Source: Cyathus striatus (Eukaryota; Basidiomycota; Agaricomycetes; Agaricales; Nidulariaceae). From it: a stretch of DNA of 64,000 bases. The notes under the pieces were generated by a model that saw only the letters and a list, made by a program, of their open reading frames with translations, had not been told where the DNA came from and made no database searches. Of this stretch, positions 22,508 to 33,780 are shown in pieces. The stretch spans positions 7,316,001 to 7,380,000 of the forward strand of contig JAOVFP010000002.1 of the NCBI GenBank assembly GCA_025738555.1, in the 5' to 3' direction. Position 1 is the first letter of the stretch. Every line of letters starts with the position of its first letter. The position numbers were made by a program, and so were the translations under genes.

Positions 22508-23981
22508 GGTTAGCACATACTGTGAGATTTGGAGCGTAATCGCGCTGATCTGATTAGCGTAGCGATTTCGAGACTGAAACTTCGTAGGAAGAGTGCGCCC
22601 GAGACGATTCAAAATACTCTTGAAGACCTTGAGAGCGCTGTAACGTTCGCTGGCCAATTTTGCTCTCGGGAAGAAGGCATATCGTTTTTAGACTCTTCCT
22701 TGAGGCTCGCCGAGAAGGTTGCTGCGTGGGTCAAAGTTGTTGCTAGAGAGGACGATGCTGTGGTATCGAGGTGCTATGTAAGTTGTATGCTGTGGGTTTG
22801 CTGCTTGAGTTGACAACACACTCTCAGAAATTGCTGGAATCGTTCGTATGTGGAGTGTTGACAGCATGTTCTCATTGTGTGCGAACGTCTATTGCACAAT
22901 GGACCTTCGAGCAGTGCTTCCCGAAGTTGACGTTTCGTTTTGCGGTGGAACCTGGCTGGGAAGAGGACGAGAAGGTTGTTCAAGAAGTCATTGTGAGTCT
23001 TTTGCGTCTTCTGGTGTTATAGTAGGCTTATACGCCCCATAGCGCGTTTTATGGCTTTTAGGATGCACAATCGATGACTTTGTCAAACGGCGTTCGCAAA
23101 GCTCGCTGATCGTCCTTGCGCACAGTCCTGCGAATGAAATGGAAAACAAGCATGTTCTGACCTCACTTAGTCCCCCCATTACCGCGTCTGTCCAAGCGAA
23201 TATGAACATCGGAGAATCAATCGCGCTTTTTCTGAAACTTCTACATCTTCCAAGTACCCGAGACGAGCTCTCCTTGGATGTAGTCGTGCCCTTAACTATC
23301 ATCCTCCCTCCACTAGCCAGCACGCACCCCGATCCTCTCGTACGGCACCAGGCCTTCTGCACACTGTCGAAGCTTCTCTCAATATGCCCATCCGACCTCC
23401 AGCTCTAGTGCCTCGTAGACCTCACAAGCAACCCCGATTTTTCTCAAATGCGCGTGGCTTCAGTCGGCCTCGTCAAAGAAGCGGTGATGGAAGCATTATC
23501 TGCCCCCGAGCCTGCATCAGAAGTGTTCGCTTCACCACTGCTGCTGAAGGCGTTCGGGCTTGTCCTCCTTAGACCCAGTCCCCCTGATCTATTTTCGAAT
23601 ACGTTGTCGGTTTCTGATTTTCAGGAGTTGCAGGAGCCTAGGAAGCTTGTGGAATGTTTAGCATTGTATTATGTTCTTTTGATGAGGGATATTGGGAATG
23701 TGGTAAGGTTTTCATTTTGGTTTTAGTGGTGCCTGTGATTGAGTTTCGTTAACAGACTAGAGTGCGTGATAACGATGCGCTGTTAAGCGTTGAGAGGGGG
23801 TTGTTGGCACCAGGGCGATTGGATGACTCAGCCAGATGTTTCCACCGGTATGTTTTCCAGTACAATAACCAAACCTTATGCTCATTATTTTCCCAAAGAC
23901 GACATCCACCCTAACATGTCGCCCGCGTCGTTGCAGATGAGCTTAGAGCGTGTAGACACTCCTGTAGCCTCATTGCAGTAA
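22508..23981. other. 3' coding half of the glomulin-like gene downstream of the transposon
   Basis: Detail for the parent pseudogene. The intron 22510-22563 removes the stop at 22511-22513 and joins to ISRLKLRRKSAPET. The intron at 22992-23042 is deduced from phase, since only that acceptor keeps the frame of VLWLLGCTIDDFVKRR. The last segment (MSPASLQMSLERVDTPVASLQ) is in a different phase from the exon starting at 23756. Either an intron is missing from my model or the end has also decayed. Confidence 0.5.
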
Positions 23982-24134
23982 ATCTACCTGAACTTTGGCT
24001 CCGTTCACATAAGAAAGTCATTTGCCAAATTCATACCCTCAGTATCTATTTTTGAATCCTTATCTCGTTCCCACTCAGAGTAAAATAAGATAGACAGGAA
24101 GTAGGAAGTTCCACCTGTGATTATCACACCCACT

Positions 24135-26093
24135 ATGTCTCACAGCGAAGAAGTAAAGGATCCAGAGAAGCAGGCATCGTTGACGGAGGTTCGTAGTGTT
24201 TCTGAGCGTGCAGATGATCGCGAGCCTTGGTTCAGGAAGTTGTTGAAGCTGGGAGTGGAGGCCCGAGGTACGCTGCCTGTAGCGACTACCTTATTCCATA
24301 AATTAACGGCGCTCGTTCATTCTAGGTATTCAGCCTATACCGCAAGCAGAGCGGACTGATGCACAGTTTAGCAAGATCTTTTTCATTTGGTTTTCTGCGA
24401 ACATTAATGTTTTATCGTGAGTACTGCGAGTGCGGCTCGTGCAGTTCGTGTATAACAAGTACGTCGTTAGGTTTTCTGCCGGTACGCTGGGACCTGTTGT
24501 CTATGGGCTAAGTGTGCGTGACACTTGTTTGACGATTCTATTCTTCAACCTGCTCTGCTGCGCGCCACCTGCCTACTTGTACGTATACATTCATGAATCG
24601 GCCGACTCAACGCAGCTTACTTGGCTACAGGTCAATATGGGGCCCTAGGCTGGGAATGCGGCAAATGATTATTGCCCGGTATTGTTTCGGGTACATGTGG
24701 CACCAATTGCTCCAGTCGTTCTCCCGCTGATAAACATCATAGATATTATGGTGTAATCATTCCCTGTGTCTTAAACCTCATTGGGCTGTGTGGCTTTTCC
24801 ATATTGAACTGTATCCTTGGAGGACAGGCGTTAGCAAGTGTAAATAGGGAGCATTTGAGCTGGACGTTGGTGTTATTCTCGTCGTTCTGCTTCTGCGATC
24901 TGAAACATATTGCAGGATAGGAATCGTGATTATTTCCATTATTTCGTTGCTGGTACGATATTTTTAAAGGGCAGGTTTTATCGATTGCTAAGCCTAACTG
25001 TGCTAGGTATCTTTCTGTGGTTTTAAAGTTCTACATTGGTATGTTTATCTATTTTATCCAAAACTCTCTCACAGGTGTTTTGCCAGGTACGAACGTGCCT
25101 CATGGTTGCCAATCTTGATTACGCTGGTCATTGCACTGGGGGTAGGAGGGAAGCATTTGTCAAGCGCTACACCTCCTCCAGAACCTGCCACTGCTCGTGA
25201 TGTATTGAGCTTTGCGTCGACATTAGCTGGGTTTGCTGTTACGTGGTCTCCCCTCAGCGCAGATTTTGGAACCTATTTGCGGCCTGATGTGTCGGGGTAC
25301 GTGAGCCATTTCACATTCGGTCCACATGCTCATCGTTGAAACATCGATAGTTGGAGAATCTTCTTATATTCATACGCTGGGCTACTTTTCCCGATTGTGC
25401 TCATTCAATCAATGGGTGCGGCCGTGGCAGCAGCAGCTCCAGCTGTCCCCGTTTGGAATGAAGGATATGCAGGGGGAAACGTCGGTGGTCTGTTAGAAGC
25501 TATGCTTAGACCTGTCGGCGGCTTCGGAAAGTTCCTTACTGTCCTCTTGAGCCTTTCGGCGGTGCCCAATATTGCCGCAATATTCTACAGTATCTCGCTC
25601 AATCTGCAAATTTGTATTCCTCCGTTTGTTTCAGTGCCTCGATACATCTTCTCCATCGTTGCGACCGCCATGTACGTGATCATTCTAGAGAGAAACTTTC
25701 CGTGGGCTAACCCTCTTGTTTAGAGTTATTCCACTCTCAATCGTTGGGGCACACAGATTCTATGATGCAATAGTGAATTTCCTTGGTCTTATTGGGTACT
25801 GGTCCAGTGCGTTTGTTGCCATCGTCTTGTTCGAACACTTCATCATAAAACACAACGACTATTCTTTATACGACCGAGCAATATGGAATGATCGAAAACG
25901 GCTTCCTTCAGGTTTAGCTGCGCTTGGAGCAGGCATAGCATCGTTTGGCCTGGTTATTCCCTGCATGGATCAAGTGTGGTTCACTGGACCTATCGCTCAA
26001 ACAACTGGCGACATTGGGTTTGAAGTATCCTTTGCGGTTAGTGCAATACTCTACATTCCTTTTAGGAAGATAGAACTCTGGTGGAGGGCATGA
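24135..26093 (+). CDS. NCS1-family purine-cytosine permease
   Basis: Plasma-membrane symporter of the NCS1 family, by resemblance the fungal Fcy2/FcyB branch that imports cytosine and purines with protons. Ten exons: 24135-24267, 24326-24416, 24471-24578, 24631-24696, 24743-24865, 24916-24952, 25007-25038, 25087-25296, 25351-25671 and 25724-26093. They sum to 1491 nt, giving 496 residues, the usual family length, with no stop. After a hydrophilic N-terminus comes QAERTDAQFSKIFFIWFSAN, then FSAGTLGPVVYGL (first helix), WGPRLGMRQM, many hydrophobic spans, and FAVTWSPLSADFGTYLRP (the conserved helix-6 region), ending WWRA. One donor (24866, GTTGGT) is non-standard but fits the phase. The nearest upstream neighbour is the broken glomulin-like gene; no operon is expected. 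Confidence 0.9.
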
Positions 26094-26879
26094 TCAGAAG
26101 CATCTAGGTGTATTCGACTACCGGTTATGTTGAATAGACCGACTAGGGCTTCCCGGTGTGGAACTGTATGTTGATCTCAATGTTTAACGACCGAATGGGC
26201 CAATTTCAAATTACACTGTACGATGGGCAAAATTATACTGATAAGGAGCGACGTTAACCACATGTTCACTTTATTTTAGATTTTAACTCTGTTTTTCCCA
26301 TCTATGACTTCAGGAGGCCTTTCAGTGGTATCGTGTTCTTGCCCCTGGAACTCATCAGTGAAGTGGGTAATAATTTCATTCTCGAAGGTTAACCACAGTG
26401 GAAGGATTCATTGAGTTGACTCAGAAATGAAGGACTGTGGGCTTGTAAGGTTTAGATATGCAAGACTTGACATTAGAGGAGATATATTTGGATCGTGATC
26501 GTGTTCTAGTGAAATCAAACTCGCAGATGCCCGACATTCATTGACAGTGGGTGAAGACATGTCGTTCTTACCTCCTTCCACGTCTTGTAGCGACACCATG
26601 AAAGAGCATATATGCAAGAACCGTAGTCGGATGTTCGAGTGGAACCGAAGACATTGCTGAACACGAACTTTTCAAGGGGTTGACTGTCACTTAACTCCGA
26701 CAGTAGACACAGGTTGACGCTTGCGGTAAGCTCTGCTGACGTTCGTGTATAGACACCCCGTAAGTTATGTCGAATTATCATTTCTTTCCATCATAATGAC
26801 TTTTTTCATCCTGATTAGGGATTTGCCCATACCTCAGTCTCAGTGAACGGACGTACAGTTAGCAAAGTCATTTCATGCA
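26094..26879. other. intergenic region after the permease
   Basis: About 790 bp. No gene, RNA or clear repeat is visible. Short frames on the minus strand (26408-26781) have no family resemblance. It separates the intact permease from its partial copy. Confidence 0.4.
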
Positions 26880-26929
26880 GACTACCTACTCCCGGATGTA
26901 TATGCGTACGTGACATGATTTCACTCGTA

Positions 26930-27300
26930 GGTATTAGGCTCACCATTGTGCATAGATGGAAGATTTTCTTGAATTCATGTATTGGTTTGTTATTCCCGAT
27001 TGCACTTGTTCAGTCGATGGGTTGTGCTGTCATGGCCCCACCCCTGAAGTCGGTGGCCTATTAGAAGTCATGTTCAGGTCTGTTGGCAGCTCCAGAAGTT
27101 TTTCGCTGTCTTCCTGAGCCTAACATATCAGCCGGATTCTACAGCTTCTCGCTCGACTGGCAGGTTTTCGTTCCTCCCTTTGTTGCGGCGCCTCAATATA
27201 TCTCCAACGTTATCACTGTCATGTAAGCAAACTATGCCATATTTAATTACACTCTGTTCTTATTTTCGATTGACGTAGCGTTATCCCTCTTAGTACATCA
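26930..27300 (+). pseudogene. fragment of a second NCS1 permease
   Basis: Reads like exon 9 of the intact permease with many lesions: WKIFLNSCIGLLFPIALVQS matches the helix after the ADFGTYLRP region, followed by a shortened loop, then a frame-shifted part matching the GGLLEAMLRPVGG segment, and a remnant of PPFVSVPRYIFSIV near 27170-27225. A splice-like gtaagc follows. It ends at the junction with block R copy B near 27335. A partial, decayed duplication. Confidence 0.8.
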
Positions 27301-27335
27301 GGGCCTGTTGTTCACCCCATTAGTCTTCATTGTTA

Positions 27336-28545
27336 GGTATGTCAGTTACGCTGTACTCTTACTTGGTTGGCTCCCTTTCCAGTGTTTCAACATGTTTCTC
27401 GTATACTCCAGCTTCTCTTATACACATACAAACCAGGCCTATCTTCGACAACTTACGCTAAGGAGATCTTCTCGAGGTGCTATTACCCGCCAGTACCGAT
27501 AGCCATACTTATCCTGCCACCAGGCCCTCTTTCTTGACTGTACCATCGCCTTTTCTATCATATATCGACCACTCCCTGCTCGACCACGATTCCTAAGAAC
27601 TACGACATTCAAGGGGTTAAACTCGTGCAACACAGAGGGTAACTTTACTGTGCCACTCTTCTCCAGAGGGGTATTGTTACTGGGGTGTCAGCGCACACTT
27701 ATAGACAGCGTATTGTTGCTGGAGTGTGCGGAGATAACAGCTGATAGTAAGTGCGGACTAGGTTTTATCCTCTCTGCATAGATTTTTTAGTCGCCATTCC
27801 ATTCCGAATCTAGACTTTTGATGCTGTTTGTACCATTACACCCCGCCCGCACCATCCCATTCGTACAGTTATCGGGTGCACTCGTAGTGTATTACGTTAA
27901 GGATGTTAGATCCTTCGGCCCCGGGCTTGAATGGTGCGCATCTTCACCGTGGCTATCGTATCTCTCCCTGTCGGCTTTGCAACACACTTAAGTACCATCT
28001 CCTCGTCATCCGCCATCGTTTTACTCTGCACAACTCCTTACATTGTCCTTCCCATTTCCCAATTAACCGCAAACACACTAATCTTTGGGTATTTGCAGGA
28101 ATACCAGAGGGTGATTTTGATATTAGTTATTGCAACACGTTGGCGGTATACCAATACTTCATGCAAGTATAATTCACGTTCCGGTAGTGTGGCCCGCGCA
28201 CATAATGTGGGTTTGAATTTTGTAAGTTCTTTCCGGTCATTCCTAAGAAGTCGGTATCTCAGACGAACACATCATGGTATCGTAGTCAATCATCCATATA
28301 CGTATCCGTGCATATTCTATTTCGGTCGTTGTGGCTTAGGTGCATTTTCTCTGATTCTTGACAATCGATCTAATAGGTTCATGAATTGGTTGGGGTCTAT
28401 GGAGGTTAGAACCCATGCAAGGATTGTAACATCTTACCCAAACGGTCGACTGGATCTTTTTAATGTTTACAGTGAAGTGAGCTGAGAGGTCAGTAAGCTG
28501 AATACATATTTCATTGTCAGTGGAAAGTAGACTAGTGAGTATACT
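27336..28545. repeat. duplicated noncoding block R, copy B
   Basis: Matches 13573-14640 of copy A along most of its length, starting at aggtatgtcagttacgctgt, with substitutions and small indels. The upstream part present in copies A and C is missing. It lies 3' of the intact membrane gene copy B. Confidence 0.85.
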
Positions 28546-28797
28546 TACAACATAGGAATGAGTTGTAAACTCAATATTTACTATAGCATTTCATACACTA
28601 TGTACTTCGGTGTAGTGTAGTAGAAGGTAATAGACCAGCTCCGCAGTATCATACGGGTCGTCGAACTTCCAAGCACATTTGCTATTTATGAGAACTTGAG
28701 TTGTGCTTTACTGAAACTATAATTTATAATAGTAAGTAACTGAAAGAAACATAGATGATGATTGCATAGGAGAACTAGTACACCTAAGAGAAAATTG

Positions 28798-30599
28798 CTA
28801 TATATGAGGGAAGACATTCGTCCACTCTACAGTCTTAAATGCAGAGGGAGGAAGAGCTCGAAGTGACAAAAAGGCTTCCAAGAGTAGATAAAGCCGTGCC
28901 ATCACATAGAAAAGAACCCCAACCAAATGAGCACCCATCGCAACAGATGTGACGATCTTTAAACACACATGCTGCCAATCCTTGTCCTTATATACTGAAT
29001 CAGCGAGCCTATCGCACATAATACCAAATGATCCGAGAGCTGCGCCTAATAATGGTACCGTTGCTGTCAATATCGATGAAGTGTGCCATAATGTTTTCTC
29101 TGCTGTAGATGGGAAGTCTGAGTTCCACGCAATGCAGTGGACTAGTCCAAGTACAACTGTGGATGATAAAAATATGATGTGTAAGATTAAAGATTTGGTT
29201 TTCTCTTGCACTTCATCGCCATCTTCACTTTTATTTTCATCTTTATCAGTAAAATCTGTCACGAAGTATGTGCTAACTCTTGTTCTTTTTGTTTTCTCCT
29301 TATGGTCTCCAAGCAATTCATCAGTCGGATCGAAAATCGTCCAAATAAACATTATCTCGATCAGAGTAAACAGAACATTATTGTCTTCACGAAATGCCCT
29401 AGCCACTCTATCTTTGATGGCAGTTAATATGGATAGCACAGTAGCGAATGGTTCAACCTGATTGGCGATGGTCCACAATGAACCATGTTTTATGCCAATA
29501 TCACTCTGTTTGCTAGTTGCTGGAGTATCATCGTCAGTGTCTGTCTGAGGTACTTCTGACCACTTGGAACATTCACTTCTGTGGCGAGACTGCGAAAGTT
29601 CTATTTCAGTGTATTCGTTGTCATTGCCTTCATTGATAATCACTGGAGATCGAACGACTGCTGTATTGTTTGCTGAAATAGAGGCAGGTATTTTGAATAA
29701 TAGTTTGGTCGCCGCGGAGTCAGTTTCAGTAGCATTATTATTACTGCCCAATGAGTGATTAACAGTTCGGTCTACAATCTTATCCAGAAAGACTGGTTGC
29801 CGAATATCAAAAGGTTTATCCCACCATATAACAGACAGCATAAATGTGCATGATATAATGGCAAGTGTTGCCACCTCCAGTTGCGCCAAAGCTAGTCCTT
29901 GCAAGAGCCTTGCGATGCATTGTGTAACAAACCAGAATACCTGAGCAACAAGAATAATCTTTGACAGGCCATCTGATTTGCTTTTGTCTGCAATATCTTC
30001 TATTGAAATATTTGGGAGGGCGATCTCACCCTTTTGAAGGAGGCCATGAAACTGCCCGGGATATAAAACAGTCGTTCTGAAACCGTCTCTGCATTGAAAC
30101 CCTCCCATCTGAAGGAAGTGGGCATGTTTCATAGTCCACTCACGATCTGGAACATAGATTGTTATGCAATTTATAAACATTAAGTTTAAAATTTGGACAT
30201 ACCTGGTTGTCTGTATCTTCTTAAAAGCATACGTGCACCAGCAAATTGCTGCAGTGCCCAGATCATAACAAGTTCTGGAGCTACTAAAGTCCAATATATC
30301 GTCTTCAGCCTTCTCCACAGGATCTTCCAGCTCTCTTCCTTCGGAGCCGGAATATTCATATGTACAGATGACCACGTGCACAGAAAGATCGTCGAGATGC
30401 AGCCCCATACGATGTCCATCGTAGAGCGATGGTTGCAACTACAATTCGCCATGGAACCATCGGAAGCGGCGTCAACGGATAACAGGAGCAATGGATGAAA
30501 AGTCGTGGAATTTGTGGTAATATTTAGAATTGGAGAAGCGTCAACTGGCCACAATGATATATTGCGGAAGAGAGAGTAAAATAGAATGTATATGAGCAT
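28798..30599 (-). CDS. multi-pass membrane protein, family copy B (intact)
   Basis: Two exons, 30599-30203 and 30146-28798, with a 56-nt GT-AG intron; 1746 nt, 581 residues, no stop. The N-terminus is a signal or first helix (MLIYILFYSLFRN), then N-glycosylation sequons, a Cys-rich stretch (CSCNHRSTMDIVWGC) leading into a helix, and WRRLKTIYWTLVAPELVM. Exon 2 begins with the family signature DREWTMKHAHFLQMGGF, then IADKSKSDGLSKI and a helix around WFVTQCIARLLQGLALAQLE. A variable acidic loop (about residues 230-370) separates this from several further helices, and the end is AFKTVEWTNVFPHI. I recall this arrangement as a large family in mushroom genomes with no known function; no catalytic motif is visible. 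Copies A, C, D and E are its relatives. Confidence 0.85.
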
Positions 30600-30899
30600 T
30601 TAGGATGGGTTGGTTGATGTTCTGGTATGTTGTGCAGTTAATGGATAAGCTAGGGTTGATAGATTAGCAGAGTGGGAATATTGTGAGCTGGCTTTCCGAT
30701 TTATAACAGTGGCAGGCGTGTAACGTTGCTTCCTCGTGTTACTAAATGCTGTTCTCCGATATTACTTAACTCTAGAATCCGAATGCCTCATGTTAGGGAA
30801 ATTCGTGTGATTTGTTTGTGGAGCAAGAGGAACCGCGCAGTTTTGCACTGCATTGTGATTTGACTAGAATTAATGAACACGCTTGTGTTGGCAAGGAAA

Positions 30900-31262
30900 G
30901 GGGGTGGGGTTGAATGCAAGTAAGTATGTGGAAGCGATGTAACCCAGGTGCGAGTAACAAGGCACTGCAGTGATCGAACGTTGGACGCTCTCTCTTGATT
31001 TCCGCGCTCACCGATTGGGTGTTGGGAAAAACATGCTTTGTCATCCTCGCATCGGTCATTCGTTCTTGCAAGGCAGTCGCCACCGTGAGAACACTGCTTC
31101 TAGTACTTCCTCCACGTCCACTCTCTGGATCCAGGATCCGTGCTCCCGTTTGCTAATGTTCTAATGGTCGTGTGTCTTCAGCCTCAGAGACGTTCTCTGG
31201 GCTCTAGCTCGGCCGTCGACTTTAATTTCAGCTGAGCTGCATGCATGGAGGAGGGGGCACGT
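30900..31262. repeat. duplicated block S, copy 1
   Basis: About 360 bp matched by 44945-45206 joined to 47009-47165, where a hAT element interrupts the match. Landmarks are gcactgcagtgatcgaacgttgg and gggtgttgggaaaaacatgctt. It precedes block R copy C, as its partner precedes block R copy D. No coding frame is evident. Confidence 0.85.
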
Positions 31263-32657
31263 CCAAGACGCGCTACTAGTCACCATCACTCGTGCCCAAG
31301 GGGGCGCTTACATCGAAGCAAATGACATACCTATCCCGAGGCAGACACACACCACAATCCTGACGTTTCTGTGGCACTCCCCTAAACCAGGCTCCTGACC
31401 TAGTCGCCGTCCGATACATTCACATTCTCGACGATGTCGAATACTTATGCGGAGAACTGATCCAACATGGAAGCACCTAGCTCATAGCTGGAAACTATCA
31501 ACGTGGGACGGAGGGTTGGGGATAGGATGGATCAGGTAAGTCGGTTACACTGAATTCTCTGTCGGTTGGCTCCCCCGTTCAAGTGCTTCAACAGGTTCCT
31601 CATATGTTCCAGCCTCTCTGATACGCATGCCATCAGCTGCTACTTTGAGCTTCGACAACGTACGCTGAGAGGTCTTCGCGAGGCGCTATTATATATCAGT
31701 ACCGATAGGCATACTTATCCTCTGCCCTCAGGCTCTCATACTTGACCATACCATCGCCCTTTCTATCCTATGTCGACCGCTCCCTACTCGACCACGTTTT
31801 CTACGATCTGTTTCATTTGAGAAGCCGAACTCGCGTAACACAGAGGGTAACTTCACCGTAACTTTCGAGTCTTGTCTCCAAAGGGGTATTATCACTGGGG
31901 TGTTAGCGCACATTTACAGGTAGTGAAATGTCTACTAGATCAAATCGCTGATTGCGGGACTTCTGATACCGTCTACACTATTACACCCAACTCGCACCAT
32001 CCCATTTGTACAGTGATCGAGTCCACTCGTAGTGTATTACATTGCGGATGTTACTCCCCTGGCGCCTAACTTGAATGGTACGCATATTCACCGTGCCTAT
32101 CGTATCACTGCTTATCATACCTAACATACTTGATTACAGTAGGCTGGGGAACACACTAAAGTACCTTCTTCTCGTCATCCCTCATCTTTTTTCTCACTGC
32201 ATCTGCTTACGTTGTCCTTCCCAATTCCCAATTAACCGTAGGTACACTAATCTTTGAGATTAACAGGAATGCTAAAGGGAGATTTTATATCAACTTTTGC
32301 GATACATCTTTTGCGATACATTGGCCCGTTGCCAATCTCTGATGCTACCACAACTTACGTTCCAGTGGCTTGGTCTGTCGCGTGATGCGAGCCCCATATT
32401 TTGTAAGTTTTTCCGCTGGTCATACTTATGATTTCGGCATCTCATACGTACACACCAGGATCCCGTAGTCAGCTTTCCATATAAGAATCTGTGCATGACC
32501 TATTTCTGTCGTTTTGGCTGTGGTGAATTCTCTGGTTCTTGGTAATCGATTCAATAGTCTCGTGAATTTGGTTGTGACCTGTGGAAGTTTGAACACATGT
32601 AAGGATTGTAACATCATACCTAAATGGTATTTTTGATATTCTATTGTATTACAGGTT

Positions 32658-33719
32658 TGTAGAGCAGGCGTTTCGCCTGCACTACAAAACTCACCATTTC
32701 ACGAGCTGCGTTTGCCCAGATCACGTGACCGATATGAGCCAATGAATACCGCAGTCGGCGCTACCAGTGGCTGTGTCATCGCCCCTATGGTGCACGTCAC
32801 TTAGTCACCGCTACTTTTGTACAAGGAAATGTCACCTGATATTTCTCACGAAAAATGACCTGGATTTCTTATTCTTCTTGTAGAAATGCTTGTTTCAATG
32901 AACGGAATAATTCTGCTAAACGGTTTGTCAAAATTCCCAAAACTGAGTGAGTTATATTTTTCACACATCCCAGATTTTGCCGGATTACTATATTAGGAAG
33001 GTAATTACTATAAACGGATATGATTGGTCATCAATCTTATGCTTCGAAATTTGTCGAGGAAGCTATGGAAGTACTACATTACACCTTATGATCTACTCCA
33101 TTAATGAAGTAGTGATATTATACAGCTAAATGGACCCTCAAAACCTTCATAAAGTTGAAGAAAACAAGTCAAAAAATTTCAAAAAATTTTGTGGACCATT
33201 TTTGCCACTGCACAAAACTAGCGGTGACTAAGTGACATGCACCATAGTCTCCCTCCTCAAGTTTCTGTTTTCCTAATTTTTCTCTCTATTCATTCCTACC
33301 CTTTTGTTTCATACTATGCCATATATTCTACACTAATCTTTGATCTCAAGACATTTAATCTCCATTTTCCCAACTTTTCCCTGTTAAGTAAAGTCCCTAT
33401 TCTACTTCCTATATAATCCATGTATATACCCTCCCCCAACTCAGTGAATTTTTCCCCACTCTCAGTCGAGTTTTGAGTCTCTGCTTTTGCCTTTAGGTTG
33501 TTGCTATTGCTCTCGGCTATTGTTTTACCATTCCAATCTTGAAAAATCATCAAGTCTTCGTGTTTGATCCTCATTTCAAAGTTTTCTCTCTCTCTACATT
33601 CCATCAACCTTGCTTCATTACTACTCATACTTTTACACACCTTAGAGCTTCTCAGTTGAGCGGATGTTTGAAATCTTGTATAATATTTCTTTGTTTAGGC
33701 CTTAATGTGCCTATCACCC
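32658..33719. mobile_element. palindrome-headed insertion element, copy 1
   Basis: The inserted segment begins with a near-perfect palindrome, TGTAGAGCAGGCG-TTT-CGCCTGCACTACA (32658-32686), and ends near ttgtttaggccttaatgtgcctatcaccc. It is flanked by a 9-bp direct repeat TTACAGGTT (32649-32657 and 33720-33728); copy A of block R shows the uninterrupted site as ttacaagtt. The ends are not inverted repeats of each other and no transposase is present, so it is non-autonomous. Part of its length is a nested MITE (32788-33244). Its superfamily is unclear; a 9-bp duplication would suit a Mutator-like element, but the termini do not decide it. Confidence 0.7.
32788..33244. mobile_element. mariner-like MITE nested in the palindrome-headed element
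   Basis: A 457-bp segment with inverted ends TGGTGCACGTCACTTAGTC and the complement of TGGTGCATGTCACTTAGTC, extending to about 26 bp with one difference. It is flanked by TA on each side (32786-32787 and 33245-33246), as expected of Tc1/mariner derivatives. No transposase is encoded. Confidence 0.78.
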
Positions 33720-33780
33720 TTACAGGTTGCAAGGGTGGTGTGAAGCACAGGATGGGGCAGGCTGAGAGGTTAGTAAGATT

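Larger units (their letters stand above)
17989..23981 (+). pseudogene. YAP-binding/ALF4/glomulin-like gene, split by a Harbinger element and carrying a premature stop
   Basis: Starts ATG at 17989 (MPTDEKLATALNLLINVEDE). Introns of about 50 nt follow near 18049 and 18216. The third coding segment is cut after the Asp-Ile codons by the transposon at 18323-22324, and the frame resumes exactly at 22328 (VSLIGECGSAKEV). Later segments have introns near 22510-22563, 22779-22829, 22992-23042 and 23703-23755. The helical-repeat C-terminal half resembles, from memory, fungal YAP-binding/ALF4/glomulin proteins (HPDPLVRHQAFCTLSKLL, then FSQMRVASVGLVKEAV, and the tail SLQMSLERV). A TAG interrupts the frame at 23406-23408, with family-like sequence continuing on both sides. 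The final exon also changes frame near 23830. In this copy the gene is probably dead; the family call is moderate. Confidence 0.65.
31262..33780. repeat. duplicated noncoding block R, copy C, interrupted
   Basis: Aligned with copy A from gctactagtcaccatcac onward. The match runs to 32657, is broken by an inserted element (32658-33719), and resumes at 33720-33780 (gtgtgaagcacagga). It then runs directly into the truncated 3' end of membrane gene copy C. Confidence 0.85.
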
